This document shows, piece by piece, positions 41,585-51,508 of a stretch of DNA of 64,000 nt. The position numbers and the translations under genes were made by a program. Under the pieces are notes generated by a model that was given only the letters and a program-made list of their open reading frames with translations, searched no databases and was not told where the DNA came from. Source of the DNA: Chelatococcus sp. YT9 (GTDB lineage: Bacteria > Pseudomonadota > Alphaproteobacteria > Rhizobiales > Beijerinckiaceae); assembly GCF_018398315.1 (NCBI RefSeq), contig NZ_JAHBRW010000001.1, positions 1,670,001 through 1,734,000 on the forward strand, written 5' to 3'. Numbering within the stretch: the stretch's first letter is position 1; each line of letters opens with the position of its first letter.

Positions 41585-42631
41585 ATGTGCAAGTCTGCAT
41601 CAATTGCTTTTGGGATCGCATTTGTTGTGCTCAACGGCACCCTCTTCGCCCAAGCCCAAGCCCAAGCCCAAGCCGTCCCGATCCCTTGTCACCGTGGATA
41701 GCTTCGTCCGAGCCGAAACGGATCGTTATCTCACCGACAATGCCAAGGAAGCAGGCGGCATCGGCAAGTTCCATCATGTCCGCGAGCCCGCTTCGATCGA
41801 CAATCAAACGGTCATCCGCCTGAACCGGGACACGGTGTACTCCTTCGCGGTGTTCGATCTGGCGGCGGGGCCGGTAACGATCGCGATGCCGGACGCTGGC
41901 AAGCGCTTCATGTCCATGATGATCGTCGACCAGGATCATTATGTGCCAAAGGTGATCTACGATTCCAAGCCACACACGCTGACACGGAAGGACATCGGCA
42001 CGCGATACGCGTTCGTGGCGATCCGCACTCTCGTGGACCCCAATGACCCAAAGGATCTTGCCGAAGTTCACAGGTTGCAGGATGCGATAAAGGTTTCGCA
42101 GAAGGATACCGGCAAACTGGAGCTTCCCAACTGGGATCAGAAGAGCTTGACCGAGATCCGTGACGCGCTGCTCAGCCTGGCAAAGCACACGACCTCGTTT
42201 GCCGGTTCATTCGGCGCGCGTGGAAAGGTCGACCCTGTCCATCATCTGATCGGCACAGCAGCCGGCTGGGGCGGCAATCCCGACAGGACGCGAGCTATGA
42301 CAGTTTCAGCCCCCAAAAGGACGACGGCAAGACGGTCTACAGGCTCAACGTGCCGAAGAACGTGCCGGTTGATGCCTTTTGGTCGGTTAGCCTCTACAAT
42401 GAAAAGGGATTCTTTGAGAAGAATTCCTACAATGCCTACTCTGTCAACGACATCACCGCAAAGAAAAACGCAGATGGCTCTGTAACCATCCAGTTTGGCG
42501 GTTGCGATGGCAAGATCCCGAACTGCCTGCCGATCATGAAGGGCTGGAATTATACTGTCCGGATGTATAGGCCGCGCCCGGAAATACTCAACGGAAAATG
42601 GACGTTCCCCAAGGCTCAGCCGGTAAGCTGA
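41585..42631 (+). pseudogene. DUF1254/DUF1214 exported protein, broken by two compensating frameshifts
   Basis: Three consecutive pieces of one protein lie in two frames. Piece 1 (41585-about 41687): signal peptide MCKSASIAFGIAFVVLNGTL and a FAQAQAQAQAVP segment from (GCCCAA) repeats, stopping at TAG 41699. Piece 2 (about 41688-42287): DUF1254 domain (VTVDSFVRAETDRYL to TAAGWGGNPDR). Piece 3 (about 42290-42631): DUF1214 domain (NVPKNVPVDAFWSVSLYNEK to KAQPVS), in the same frame as piece 1. One extra base near 41683-41687 (CCCTT for CCCT) and one missing G near 42287 (AGGAC for AGGGAC) would restore a 349-codon frame. Real decay or assembly error cannot be told apart from sequence alone. Confidence 0.85.
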
Positions 42632-42805
42632 CTGCGGTTCACGGCCGTTTCTTAAAGAAACGCCGGGCCGACCGCCTTGAGGCAAACTCGGGCGGTCGAT
42701 GGCGAGCCGTCGCCAACGATTGATCTTCGCCTGTCTGGCTTCCCGTGACCATGCCATACATGCTACGCCCGTGTATGTTGATAAGCCGTACAGTTGAGGA
42801 ACGAG

Positions 42806-44185
42806 ATGTGGCAGCCGCGACTGATTGAAAGCGCCCGCATGAAGTACCTCGGGATTGTCGAGGCACTGCAGGCAGATATTCAATCAGGCAGGGTGGCGCG
42901 GGGAGAGAGGCTTCCGCCGCAGCGCGCCATCGCGGAAGCGCTCAAGGTGGACCTCACGACGGTGACGCGCGCTTTCAACGAGGCCCGCCGACGCGGCCTC
43001 GTTGAAGCCCAGGCCGGACGCGGAACCTTCATCAGTGAGGGGCGCCATGGGGCTGGTGCGGAAGAGCAGGCGCCGCCGCTGATCGATCTCAGCATGAATA
43101 TTCCGCCCCAACCGCCCGAGGCGGATTTCAAGCGGGCGTTCCCCCACGGAATCGCGGCAATCCTCGGTAGCTCGCGCGGCATGTTGAGCTTGCATTATCA
43201 GGCGAGCACCGGCGCGGCGCCTGATCGACAGGCAGCCGCAAAATGGCTCGCGCAGCGGCTGGAGGGCGTGACCAGCGATCGAATCGTGGTCGCGGGCGGC
43301 GCGCAGAGCGCGCTCTTTGCGATATGCGAACTCTTGTTCGCCCGTGGCGACGTCGTTGCGGCCGGAGCGATGACCTATCCGGGCCTGAAGGCTGTCGCAG
43401 CGCAGAAGGGGCTCTTCCTGGAACCGCTGGCCATGGATGAGGAAGGCATCATTCCCGACGCCTTCGCGCAGGCCTGCCGCGAACGAGCGCCAAAGGCGCT
43501 TTACCTCATTCCCTCGATCGATAACCCGACGACTGCGACATTGTCCGAGGCGCGGCGGCGTGCCCTCGCGGCCCTGGCGCGGCAACATGGCGTCACGATT
43601 ATCGAGGACGATCCCTACGCGCTGCTAAGGCCTGAGCGGCGGCTTGCGCTGGCCGAACTGGCAGGTGACATAACCTGGCATATCGCCACGCTTTCAAAAT
43701 GCGCGACACCCGCCTTGCGCGTGGCCTATGTGGTGGCCCCGGGCGCCTCGCAAGCCATGCGTCTCGCCGGCGCGCTGCGTGCCACCCTTCTGATGGCGCC
43801 ACCGCTGATGTCGGCCCTGGCAACACGGTGGATCGTCGATGGCACGCTCAACCGAATCGCCACGTCTATCCGCGCCGAGAATGTGGCGCGGCAGAAGTTG
43901 GCAGCCTCCATTCTGGAGGGCGTGAGCTTCGATGCGGATCCCCATGGGCACCATCTGTGGCTGCGGCTACCCGCCCATTGGTGCGCGGCTGATTTTGCGG
44001 ACCATGCAGATCGCGCGGGGGTTTCCATCGTGCCGAGCGCGGCCTTCGCCGTTGTCGCTCATCCCCTCGAGGCCGTCCGGATCTCGCTGGGCGTTGCCCC
44101 GGATCGGGGTGCTCTCGAAGACGCTCTGACGTTGCTCGCGGGCCTCATGTCCCAGCCTTCGATCGCAGCTCGCGCCGTGGTGTGA
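42806..44185 (+). CDS. MocR/PdxR-type regulator (GntR helix-turn-helix fused to aminotransferase fold)
   Basis: 459-residue chimera. Residues 10-75 form a GntR winged helix ([20 protein letters not shown], then [20 protein letters not shown]). The rest is a fold-type I PLP aminotransferase: [28 protein letters not shown], and the Schiff-base Lys in [18 protein letters not shown]. Such proteins sense PLP-linked metabolites and regulate vitamin B6, GABA or amino-acid genes. Target unknown. ATG 42806 has GAGGA eight bases upstream. Confidence 0.9.
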   Translation: MWQPRLIESARMKYLGIVEALQADIQSGRVARGERLPPQRAIAEALKVDLTTVTRAFNEARRRGLVEAQAGRGTFISEGRHGAGAEEQAPPLIDLSMNIPPQPPEADFKRAFPHGIAAILGSSRGMLSLHYQASTGAAPDRQAAAKWLAQRLEGVTSDRIVVAGGAQSALFAICELLFARGDVVAAGAMTYPGLKAVAAQKGLFLEPLAMDEEGIIPDAFAQACRERAPKALYLIPSIDNPTTATLSEARRRALAALARQHGVTIIEDDPYALLRPERRLALAELAGDITWHIATLSKCATPALRVAYVVAPGASQAMRLAGALRATLLMAPPLMSALATRWIVDGTLNRIATSIRAENVARQKLAASILEGVSFDADPHGHHLWLRLPAHWCAADFADHADRAGVSIVPSAAFAVVAHPLEAVRISLGVAPDRGALEDALTLLAGLMSQPSIAARAVV

Positions 44186-44213
44186 CGGGCTGTCCGATCC
44201 ATTCCCGAATATG

Positions 44214-44251
44214 AAATGCCCGATGCGAAGAATACTCCACATCGGGCATTT
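44214..44251. terminator. Bidirectional terminator between convergent genes
   Basis: Perfect 12-bp inverted repeat AAATGCCCGATG/CATCGGGCATTT with a 14-base loop, placed between the MocR gene (plus) and the ABC exporter (minus). A-T pairs at the base give T runs on both strands. Confidence 0.8.
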
Positions 44252-44253
44252 GC

Positions 44254-46110
44254 TTAGATTTCAAATCCTTTCGTCAATTCCAGCGCCTGTCTCTCGAAGA
44301 GACGGCGATAGATGCCCTCCGGCTGGCGGACGAGCGTGGCATGGCTGCCTTCCTCCACAACCCGGCCGGCGTCGAACACGAGAAGCCGGTCGAGCGACTG
44401 CACGGTGGACAGCCGATGCGCGATGACGAGTGTCGTGCGCCCGACCATCAGCTTCTCCATGGCCCGCTGGATAAGCGCCTCGCTCTCCGAATCCAGGCTC
44501 GAGGTTGCCTCGTCCAGGATAAGGATAGGCGCATCGGCGAGGAAGGCCCGCGCAAGCGCCACACGCTGGCGCTCGCCGCCTGACAGCTTGACGCCACGCT
44601 CACCCACCAGCGTTTCATAGCCCTTTGGGAGCTTCGTGATGAAGGCATGGGCGCTCGCCTGCTCAGCTGCCGCGATGATCTCCTCGCGGGTGGCGTTCGG
44701 CCGAGCATAGGCGATGTTTTCCGCAAGCGATCGATGAAACAGGATAGGCTCCTGCTGCACGATGGCGATGCGGCTACGCAGGCTGGCCTGCTGCAGATCG
44801 GCGATGTTCTGGCCGTCGATCAGCACGGCGCCGCCCGTTACGTCGTAAAGGCGCTGCACAAGCTTGACAAAGGTGGTCTTGCCCGAGCCGGAATGGCCGA
44901 CAAGGCCAACCTTCTCCCCAGCCTTCACGCGGATCGAGAAATTCCGAAAAAGCGGGGTCGGATGCGTGCCGTATCGGAATGAGACATGGTCGAAGACAAT
45001 CTCGCCGCGCGTGATCTCGGCAGGCAGGGCACCGGGGCGATCCGCCACGCCGATCGGCTCCTCATGCAGCTTAACCATTTCCTCCATGTCGTTCACTGAG
45101 CGTTGGAGATGGCGGATATGCATGCCGACGTCGCGCAGATGGCCTTGCAACACGAAGAACAGCGTGAGCACGAAGGTGATGTCGCCGGGGCTTGCAGCAC
45201 CCCGCTGCCAGAGGATGAGCGCCGAGGCCAGAATGGCGGCCTGCATGGTGACCATCATCAGGCCCTGCAGTCCCACATTCATCACGGCACGGTTCCATGT
45301 GCGCCGGGTACGCCCGCGCCATTTCGTGATCACGCGCGCGAGCTTGCCATCTTCCCGCAGTTCAGCACCGAAGGCCTTCACGACCGCGTTGCAGCTCACG
45401 GCGTCCGCCAGCGCGCCGCCCAGCTTTGTATCCCAGGCGTTCGACAGCGCGGCGGCGGGCGCGACGTAGCCCACGGCCATTGCGCAGGTCACGACGATGA
45501 AGAGGAGCGAGCCAAGCCCGACGACAAGACCCATGACCGGCCAGGTGAAGCCGAGAAGGAGCGTCGCGCCGACGAGGGTGATCAGGGACGACAGCAGGGC
45601 GACAAGGAGCGTGTCGTTCAACAGATCGAGCGCCCACATGCCGCGGCTGATCTTGCGCACGGTGGAACCCGCGAAGCTGTTGGCGTGCCAATCCGTGGAG
45701 AGCCGCTGCACCCGCGCGAAAGTCTCCGCGGCCATGTCGCTCATGATGCGCAGCGTCAGCTTGACGATGCTGTTCATGACGAACTGGCGCAGGATGATGG
45801 CAGCAAGGCCGAGTGCCAGGAGGATGGCGAAGGCGGTCCAGGCGGCATCGACAGTCGCCGGGTCGTTGAAGGACCCGCGCGCGATTGCATCGACGAGCTT
45901 GCCCGCGAAATAGGGCGTGAGCACCTCGGCCGCCGTCGCCAGGACGCCAAATAGGACGATGAAGCTCACGCGCTGCCACTGGGCTGCCCAATGAGTGCCC
46001 GTGAAGCGAAAGACCGACACGATCGTATCGGCACGAAGATCGATGGGCTTGCGCTGAAGAAAGCGCCGTGCGCGGCGCAGAGCGCGCGCACCCTCTTGAA
46101 CGGTCGACAT
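44254..46110 (-). CDS. ABC exporter, fused permease and ATP-binding protein
   Basis: 618-residue half-transporter of the MsbA/LmrA-type exporter family. N-terminal membrane domain with about six helices (first in FIVLFGVLATAAEVLTPYF), then an ATPase domain from about residue 365: Walker A GHSGSGKTTF, Q-loop IVQQEPILFH, signature LSGGERQRVALARAFL, Walker B ILILDEATSSLD and the H-loop VIAHRLSTVQ. It should act as a homodimer. Substrate unknown; neighbours do not point to one. Confidence 0.92.
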   Translation of the reverse strand: MSTVQEGARALRRARRFLQRKPIDLRADTIVSVFRFTGTHWAAQWQRVSFIVLFGVLATAAEVLTPYFAGKLVDAIARGSFNDPATVDAAWTAFAILLALGLAAIILRQFVMNSIVKLTLRIMSDMAAETFARVQRLSTDWHANSFAGSTVRKISRGMWALDLLNDTLLVALLSSLITLVGATLLLGFTWPVMGLVVGLGSLLFIVVTCAMAVGYVAPAAALSNAWDTKLGGALADAVSCNAVVKAFGAELREDGKLARVITKWRGRTRRTWNRAVMNVGLQGLMMVTMQAAILASALILWQRGAASPGDITFVLTLFFVLQGHLRDVGMHIRHLQRSVNDMEEMVKLHEEPIGVADRPGALPAEITRGEIVFDHVSFRYGTHPTPLFRNFSIRVKAGEKVGLVGHSGSGKTTFVKLVQRLYDVTGGAVLIDGQNIADLQQASLRSRIAIVQQEPILFHRSLAENIAYARPNATREEIIAAAEQASAHAFITKLPKGYETLVGERGVKLSGGERQRVALARAFLADAPILILDEATSSLDSESEALIQRAMEKLMVGRTTLVIAHRLSTVQSLDRLLVFDAGRVVEEGSHATLVRQPEGIYRRLFERQALELTKGFEI

Positions 46111-46502
46111 TGCAGGATCTCACAGAGTAGCAGACGGCAGTGTGGCACCGGGCGGGTGCTGCCGGATCAGGTCTTCGGCAAAGCGCAGACGCGACGACAA
46201 GGCCCCGAAGGGCTGTCGGTCAACGTGGCATTCGCACGGAGCTAATGATGTGAGCGACGTTTCTCATAGCAGCATCTTGGTGCCACAGGACTTGGCCGGC
46301 TTCAAGCCGAAACAGGGATCGTTGGTTCTTTTGATCGGCGACTGGCAGATTTGCATCAGTCGTCAGCGAGTATTGTCAGCGGTATTGATGAGTCGATCAC
46401 TATAAGTGAACAATAAGCCTCCGCCGGTGACGGAGGTCGGCGGCAGTCGCAGGCAATGTTGAAGATACACATAAAGCGGAAGCGCGCCGCGCGGGGACAG
46501 CG
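46111..46502. other. 392-base intergenic stretch
   Basis: Lies between the ABC exporter (minus) and a GNAT gene (plus), so it should carry both promoters. No gene, tRNA or strong hairpin was seen; the open frames present on both strands lack coding character. Confidence 0.5.
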
Positions 46503-47003
46503 ATGAACATCAGACGCGAAAGAGGGGGAGATCAGCGGACCATTCACGCGCTGGTCGAGGAAGCGTTCCGCAGTGCACCCCATAGCAGCGGGACGGAGGC
46601 ATTGATCATCGACGCCTTGCGCGAGGCCGGCGCGTTGACCCTCTCGCTTGTCGCCGAGGCGGAGGGCGTCGTCTGCGGTCACATCGCCTTCTCGCCGGTT
46701 ATGGTCGCCGGGGCGGAAGTCGGATGGCATGGCCTCGGGCCTCTCGCGGTCCTCCCTCGCCAGCAGCGTCAGGGCATAGGTTCGCAGCTCGTCATGGAGG
46801 GTCTTGCGGCTTTGCGCGCCGCCGGAAGCCACGGCTGCGTCGTCCTCGGCGATCCTCTCTACTACGGCCGTTTTGGCTTTCGCGCATGCGCTGAATTGAG
46901 CCTGCCCGGCGTGCCGGCGGCATACTTTCAGGCGCTGCCTTTCAGCGCATTGGTCCCGAGGGGGGCAGTAAATTATCACGCGGCATTTGACGTGATGCCG
47001 TAG
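46503..47003 (+). CDS. GNAT family N-acetyltransferase (YhbS-like)
   Basis: 166-residue acetyltransferase of the YhbS group. Seen: N-terminal IRRERGGDQRTIHALVEEAF, GHIAFSPVMVAGAEVGWHGLGPLAVLPRQQRQGIGSQLV-type core with the acetyl-CoA-binding QRQGIGSQL, and the YhbS hallmark VVLGDPLYYGRFGFRACAE. Substrate unknown. Weak ribosome binding site. Confidence 0.88.
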   Translation: MNIRRERGGDQRTIHALVEEAFRSAPHSSGTEALIIDALREAGALTLSLVAEAEGVVCGHIAFSPVMVAGAEVGWHGLGPLAVLPRQQRQGIGSQLVMEGLAALRAAGSHGCVVLGDPLYYGRFGFRACAELSLPGVPAAYFQALPFSALVPRGAVNYHAAFDVMP

Positions 47004-47064
47004 GCGTCTCGGCGATCCATCCCTAGCGAAAATGCCCCTTGTCAGGGGGAGAGTGGCCGATTAT

Positions 47065-47087
47065 ATAGCTATGCATATAATAGCTAT
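47065..47087 (+). promoter_or_regulatory. Promoter and putative MarR operator of the efflux operon
   Basis: Two copies of the self-complementary octamer ATAGCTAT (47065-47072 and 47080-47087), 15 bases apart, overlap a consensus -10 box TATAAT at 47076-47081. No good -35 was seen. Autoregulation by the MarR protein encoded 22 bases downstream is a reasonable inference. Confidence 0.6.
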
Positions 47088-47108
47088 CTATAAATTGGTT
47101 GTCCTCCT

Positions 47109-47582
47109 ATGAAATCGGAACTCGGCGCGGCGTTCACTTTCGAGCTCGCAACGGCCGGCCGGAAAATGCGCAAGCTTTTCGACCGTTATGTGCGTGAACG
47201 AGGACTGACGTTGCCGCGCGCCCGCGCCCTCTTGTTCCTCGCGCAGGACCGCTCCTGGAATCAGACCGAACTCGCCGATGCGCTCGAGATCGAGCATCCA
47301 TCGGTGGTGCGCTTGCTGGACGGTCTCGAGCGTCAGGGCCTGATCACGCGCTGCGCCGTCGTCGGCGATCGGCGCGCCAAGCAGATCGAACTGACCGTGT
47401 CCGCGCAGGCGCAGGTTCGCGAACTTGAGGAACTGACCGAGCGGCTGCGTTTCGACCTGCTGCAAGACATCGATGCCGCGTCGCTCGAGGTGGCCTTGAG
47501 CACCTTGCGTCGCTTTGTTGCCAATGCTGAGCGGGCCGCTGCCGCGCAGCGAGAGGAAACGTCCCATGTCAGCCTCGGCTGA
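47109..47582 (+). CDS. MarR family transcriptional regulator
   Basis: 157-residue winged-helix regulator. Seen: RERGLTLPRARALLFLAQD, the recognition segment WNQTELADALEIEHPSVVRLLD and the wing RQGLITRCAVVGDRRAKQIELT. It heads an operon with an MFS pump (overlapping by 17 bases) and a membrane fusion protein, as in emrRAB-type loci, and most likely represses it. There is no purine-rich ribosome binding site in front of the ATG. Confidence 0.93.
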   Translation: MKSELGAAFTFELATAGRKMRKLFDRYVRERGLTLPRARALLFLAQDRSWNQTELADALEIEHPSVVRLLDGLERQGLITRCAVVGDRRAKQIELTVSAQAQVRELEELTERLRFDLLQDIDAASLEVALSTLRRFVANAERAAAAQREETSHVSLG

Positions 47583-49284
47583 GCAAGCTGCACCCGTCGG
47601 AGGGGCTGCCCCAAATCAAGGTCAAGCCGCCCGGGTGACATCACCCCCGGACGGCGATGCTGCGCAGGGCGAGAGCCAGCAACCGCAGCCTGCGGCCGCG
47701 CCGCCTGCCCCCCCGCCACCAACCCTGAGCCGTGCGGCCATCTTCGTTGCCGCCTCCACCTTGCTGTGGCTGACACAGGGGCTCGGCATGAACTTGGTCG
47801 CGGCCAATACGCCACAGATTCAGGGATCTCTTGGCGCCACACTGACGGAAACAAACTGGCTGATTGCTGCCTATATGGCGCCGAACGTCAGCCTCACCAT
47901 CCTGTTGACGAAGATCAGGACTCAGTTCGGTCTGCGGCGCTTTACCGAGATCAGCATCGTCGTATTTGTACTGACGTCGCTGCTGCATCTCTTCGTCTAC
48001 GACCTGTGGTCGGCCCTGCCGGTGCGTTTCCTGGCGGGCGCTGCGGCTGCGCCCATATCGACGCTCGGCTTTCTCTACATGCTGGAAGCCTTTCCACCGG
48101 CGAAAAAGCTAAGCTGGGGGCTCAGTCTGGCACTGATGCTGTCGGGTGCAACGCCGACGATCGCGCGGCTCATCTCGCCCTATCTCCTCGATCTTGGGCA
48201 GTGGCGGCATCTCTACCTCATGGAGATCGGGCTTGCGCTCATTGCGTTGCCAGTCGTCTATCTCTTGCCGCTCACCCCTATTCCGCATGCCAAGGTTCTG
48301 CACTGGAAGGATTTCATCACCTACCCGCTGATTGCCCTGGGCTTCGGGCTGCTCGCGGTGGTGCTGTCTGTCGGCCGCTATTACTGGTGGTTCGAAGCGC
48401 CTTGGATCGGTGTCGCGCTCGCGGTTGCCGTGATGGCGATCGCCTGCGCCGCGGCCATCGAGATCAACCGTGATACGCCGCTCATCAATATCCGCTGGCT
48501 GACGAGCCCCGAGATCCTGCATCTCACATTGACATTGCTGGTCTTCCGGATGGTCCTCACCGAGCAGACCTCGGGAGCGCTGGCGCTTTTCCAAGGGCTC
48601 GGCCTCTTCAATGAGCAGAGCCGGCATCTTTATCTCGTAATCCTCTTGGCTTCCGTCGCGGGCGGCCTGGTGTGCGGTGCGATGCTCAAGATCGAGCGCG
48701 TCCACCCCATGCATGCTGTCGCGCTCTTCTGCATCGCTGTCGGCGCCTATATGGACGGGCATGCAACCAGCCTGACGCGACCTGAAAACATGTATGTCAG
48801 CCAGGCATTGATCGCGTTCGGGGGCGCATTGTTTCTGCCGCCGGCGATGCTCGCCGGGCTGATGAAGACCATGAAGCAGGGGCCGATGTTCATCACCAGC
48901 TTCCTCGTCGTGTTCCTGTTCACGCAGAGCCTTGGCGGATTGATCGGCTCGGCAGCTTTCGGGTCATTCATCATCATCCGCGAGAAGTTTCACTCGGCCC
49001 ACCTCGTCGAGCGCATCGTGATGACGGACCCGCAGGTGGCAGAGCGCGTACGTCAACTCGCTGGCGCTTTCGGCAAGGTGCTGACGGATGGCCAGCTCCT
49101 CAATGCGGAGGGATTGGCAACCCTGTCTCAGCAGGTCACGCTTCAGGCGACCGTGCTGGCCTATAACGATGCGTTTCTTCTGATCTCCGCCCTCGCGGCG
49201 GCCGCCTTCGTCGTGGTCGTCGCTCAAATGGGGCTCTCCTCTGCCCGCGGCTGGCTTGCGGCCCGCCGCGCCGCTCACGTCTGA
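47566..49284 (+). CDS. MFS multidrug efflux transporter (DHA2/EmrB family)
   Basis: 572-residue, probably 14-helix proton antiporter. After a Pro/Ala-rich cytoplasmic N-terminus (about 50 residues) come the membrane segments, with the family pattern NLVAANTPQIQGSLGATLTE in the first helices and NWLIAAYMAPNVS after. The ATG at 47566 has GAGAGGAAA upstream and overlaps the end of marR. It would pair with the downstream HlyD-like protein and an outer-membrane factor to export drugs from the cytoplasm. Confidence 0.92.
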   Translation: MSASAEQAAPVGGAAPNQGQAARVTSPPDGDAAQGESQQPQPAAAPPAPPPPTLSRAAIFVAASTLLWLTQGLGMNLVAANTPQIQGSLGATLTETNWLIAAYMAPNVSLTILLTKIRTQFGLRRFTEISIVVFVLTSLLHLFVYDLWSALPVRFLAGAAAAPISTLGFLYMLEAFPPAKKLSWGLSLALMLSGATPTIARLISPYLLDLGQWRHLYLMEIGLALIALPVVYLLPLTPIPHAKVLHWKDFITYPLIALGFGLLAVVLSVGRYYWWFEAPWIGVALAVAVMAIACAAAIEINRDTPLINIRWLTSPEILHLTLTLLVFRMVLTEQTSGALALFQGLGLFNEQSRHLYLVILLASVAGGLVCGAMLKIERVHPMHAVALFCIAVGAYMDGHATSLTRPENMYVSQALIAFGGALFLPPAMLAGLMKTMKQGPMFITSFLVVFLFTQSLGGLIGSAAFGSFIIIREKFHSAHLVERIVMTDPQVAERVRQLAGAFGKVLTDGQLLNAEGLATLSQQVTLQATVLAYNDAFLLISALAAAAFVVVVAQMGLSSARGWLAARRAAHV

Positions 49285-49311
49285 CCTATCGATCGAGAAA
49301 CTTAGAAGATC

Positions 49312-50436
49312 ATGTCTACGTCACAAGTCATTCGGGCCGGTGCTGCCATCGCCGTGGGCATCGTTGGTTCCTTGCTGATCCTCCGGTCCTGGCAACTGCC
49401 GCCGTTCCACAGCTCAGTCGAGACCACGGAGAACGCCTATGTGCGTGGCAAGGTCACAACCCTGAGCCCTCAGGTCACCGGCTATGTCGTTGCCGTCAAT
49501 GCGCAGGACTACCAGCATGTTCATGCCGGTGATGTCATCGTGCAGATCGACGACCGCATCTATCGGCAAAAGCTGAAGCAGGCGGAAGCGACGCTCGCGA
49601 TGAAACGCGCTGCGCTGCAAAACTCAGAGCAGAGCCAGCGGGCCGCCGAGGCCCGGATCCGGTCGAGCGAGGCGCAGGTGGCAAGCGCCCGTGCAGCCCT
49701 TGAGGTCGCGCAATCGAATGCGGAGCGTGTGGAAGCGTTGCTGCCGCGCGGCGCAACGACGCAAAGCGCGGCGGATCAGGCCCATGGCACGCTCGCCCAG
49801 GCGCAGGCAGCGCTGCATCAGGCGGAGTCCGCCGTGGATGTGGCGCGCCAGGATCTTCAGTCGATCATCGTCAACCGGGACTCGCTGAAGGCGGAGATCG
49901 AGAATGCCGCAGCGGCCGTCGAACTCGCCAAGATCGATCTGGACAACACCCATATCGTCGCCCCGGCCGACGGCCAGCTTGGCGAAGTCGGGGCCCGGCT
50001 TGGCCAGTATGTTTCTGTGGGCACGCAGCTTGCCGCCCTCGTCCCCGAACAGGTCTGGGTCGTCGCCAATTTCAAGGAAACGCAGCTTTCCGGCATGAAG
50101 ATCGGCCAGCCCGTTTCCTTCACCGTGGATGCCTTGCGCGGAGAGACGCTCACCGGTCGCATCGAGCAGTTCTCACCCGCGGCGGGTTCCGAATTCGCCG
50201 TGCTCAAGGCCGACAATGCCACCGGCAACTTCACCAAGGTGACGCAGCGCTTGCCCGTGCGCATTGCGATCGATCCAGGCCAGCCGTTGGCAAAACGCCT
50301 GGCGCCCGGCATGTCGGTCGTCGTGTCGGTTGATACCGCTGCAAAAACCTCAGCGGCGGCACCTGTCTCGCCGCAGCCGACAGGTCCGAATCATGTCCCC
50401 CCTGGGCAGCCCATGGCAGAACGTCGTTCAAGCTAG
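49312..50436 (+). CDS. HlyD/EmrA family membrane fusion protein
   Basis: 374-residue periplasmic adaptor anchored by one N-terminal helix (about residues 8-25). Seen: TTENAYVRGKVTTLSPQVTGYV (first barrel and lipoyl half), a long coiled-coil hairpin (about 75-200), the second lipoyl half IVAPADGQLGEVGARLGQYV and VVANFKETQLSGMKIGQPV. Third gene of the marR-MFS-HlyD operon; its stop overlaps the 3' end of the convergent GntR gene by nine bases. Confidence 0.94.
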   Translation: MSTSQVIRAGAAIAVGIVGSLLILRSWQLPPFHSSVETTENAYVRGKVTTLSPQVTGYVVAVNAQDYQHVHAGDVIVQIDDRIYRQKLKQAEATLAMKRAALQNSEQSQRAAEARIRSSEAQVASARAALEVAQSNAERVEALLPRGATTQSAADQAHGTLAQAQAALHQAESAVDVARQDLQSIIVNRDSLKAEIENAAAAVELAKIDLDNTHIVAPADGQLGEVGARLGQYVSVGTQLAALVPEQVWVVANFKETQLSGMKIGQPVSFTVDALRGETLTGRIEQFSPAAGSEFAVLKADNATGNFTKVTQRLPVRIAIDPGQPLAKRLAPGMSVVVSVDTAAKTSAAAPVSPQPTGPNHVPPGQPMAERRSS

Positions 50437-51162
50437 CTGAGCCTTGGCAGCGACGGCCGCGCCTGCTGCCAAGCGATCCTTGCTGCCGATGAGGTGGATA
50501 CGCATGGCCGCGCGGGCACCCTCGGGCTCCTTCTCTTCGATGGCGGCGAGGATGGCTGCATGCTCCTCGTTGAGGTGCTTGAGATAGTCCGCCCGGTTGG
50601 CGCCAGTGATTTTGAAGGTTTCAAATTTCGTGCGCGGGATCATCAACTCGCCGAGATAGTTGAAAAGCTGCAGGAAATGGACATTCCCTGACGCCTCCGC
50701 GATGCTGCGATGGAAGGCGAGGTCCGCTTGGATCGCGTCCTCGCCAGCCTCTGTGGCCTGCACCATCGCCTTCATGGCCTTGCGCATTTCCCTGAGGTGC
50801 TTTTCATCACGCCGGCTTGCCGCGAGCCCGGCTGCCTCCACTTCAAGAGCGACCCGGAGCTCAAGAACAGCGATCGCCTCATTGACCAGCTTCAGGTCGG
50901 GATCGTCGATGACGAAGGATCGCAGAGGCACCTGGCGCTGTACGAACACCCCCACGCCCTGCCGCGTCGAGACGAGCCCACCTGCCTTCAAGTTGGCGAT
51001 AGCCTCGCGCACTACAGTGCGGCTGACGCCGAACTCCTCGATCAGGTCCTGTTCGGTCGGGAGTTTTTCGCCACGTGGGTAGTCGCCAGCCTGAATACGC
51101 TGGCGCATGATCGTGACGATCTGCTCCGACAGGCTGCCGCGGCGAAATTCTATTCTCGGCAT
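50428..51162 (-). CDS. GntR family regulator, FadR/FCD subfamily
   Basis: 244-residue regulator. N-terminal winged helix: SLSEQIVTIMRQRIQAGDYP, then LPTEQDLIEEFGVSRTVVREAI and the wing LVSTRQGVGVFV. C-terminal all-helical FCD domain with the metal-binding pattern DLAFHRSIAEASGN and EHAAILAAIEEKEPEGARAAM. FCD regulators usually respond to organic acids or sugar acids. ATG 51162 (MPRIEFRRGSL) is preferred to the upstream in-frame start at 51255. No clear target gene adjoins it. Confidence 0.9.
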   Translation of the reverse strand: MPRIEFRRGSLSEQIVTIMRQRIQAGDYPRGEKLPTEQDLIEEFGVSRTVVREAIANLKAGGLVSTRQGVGVFVQRQVPLRSFVIDDPDLKLVNEAIAVLELRVALEVEAAGLAASRRDEKHLREMRKAMKAMVQATEAGEDAIQADLAFHRSIAEASGNVHFLQLFNYLGELMIPRTKFETFKITGANRADYLKHLNEEHAAILAAIEEKEPEGARAAMRIHLIGSKDRLAAGAAVAAKAQLA

Positions 51163-51508
51163 GATTCTGGTCTCGCGCTGTCCACGTCCTGTGCCGCTCC
51201 CGGCGTTGGTCTTGCAAACAGCGGACATCATACAAGTAATTGCCGCCGCTGCCACATCGGATCGGGGAGAAAGCTCGTGGAGGGGGCCTGACGTATTTTC
51301 TAAAGCCGCAGGTGAGGCCTGATGGTTGCGATGCAGGCGCAGGAAACGCCCCCAACTCTGTTGGTTCAGCCTTTAAGGGGGTGAGACAAGGCCTGGGACA
51401 GGCTCAGCGCCACCGGAGAGCTGCTCCATCAGGCGGGATCATTGATCTGGCCACATGCTCTTCTTTCGCCTAAAACAGCAGTGTTCGGGGGAACTGGCAG
51501 GTTACGCT
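51163..51508. other. Divergent regulatory region between the GntR and GGDEF genes
   Basis: 346 bases without a supported gene. It must hold the promoters of both divergent genes. No strong operator dyad was recognised. Confidence 0.45.
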
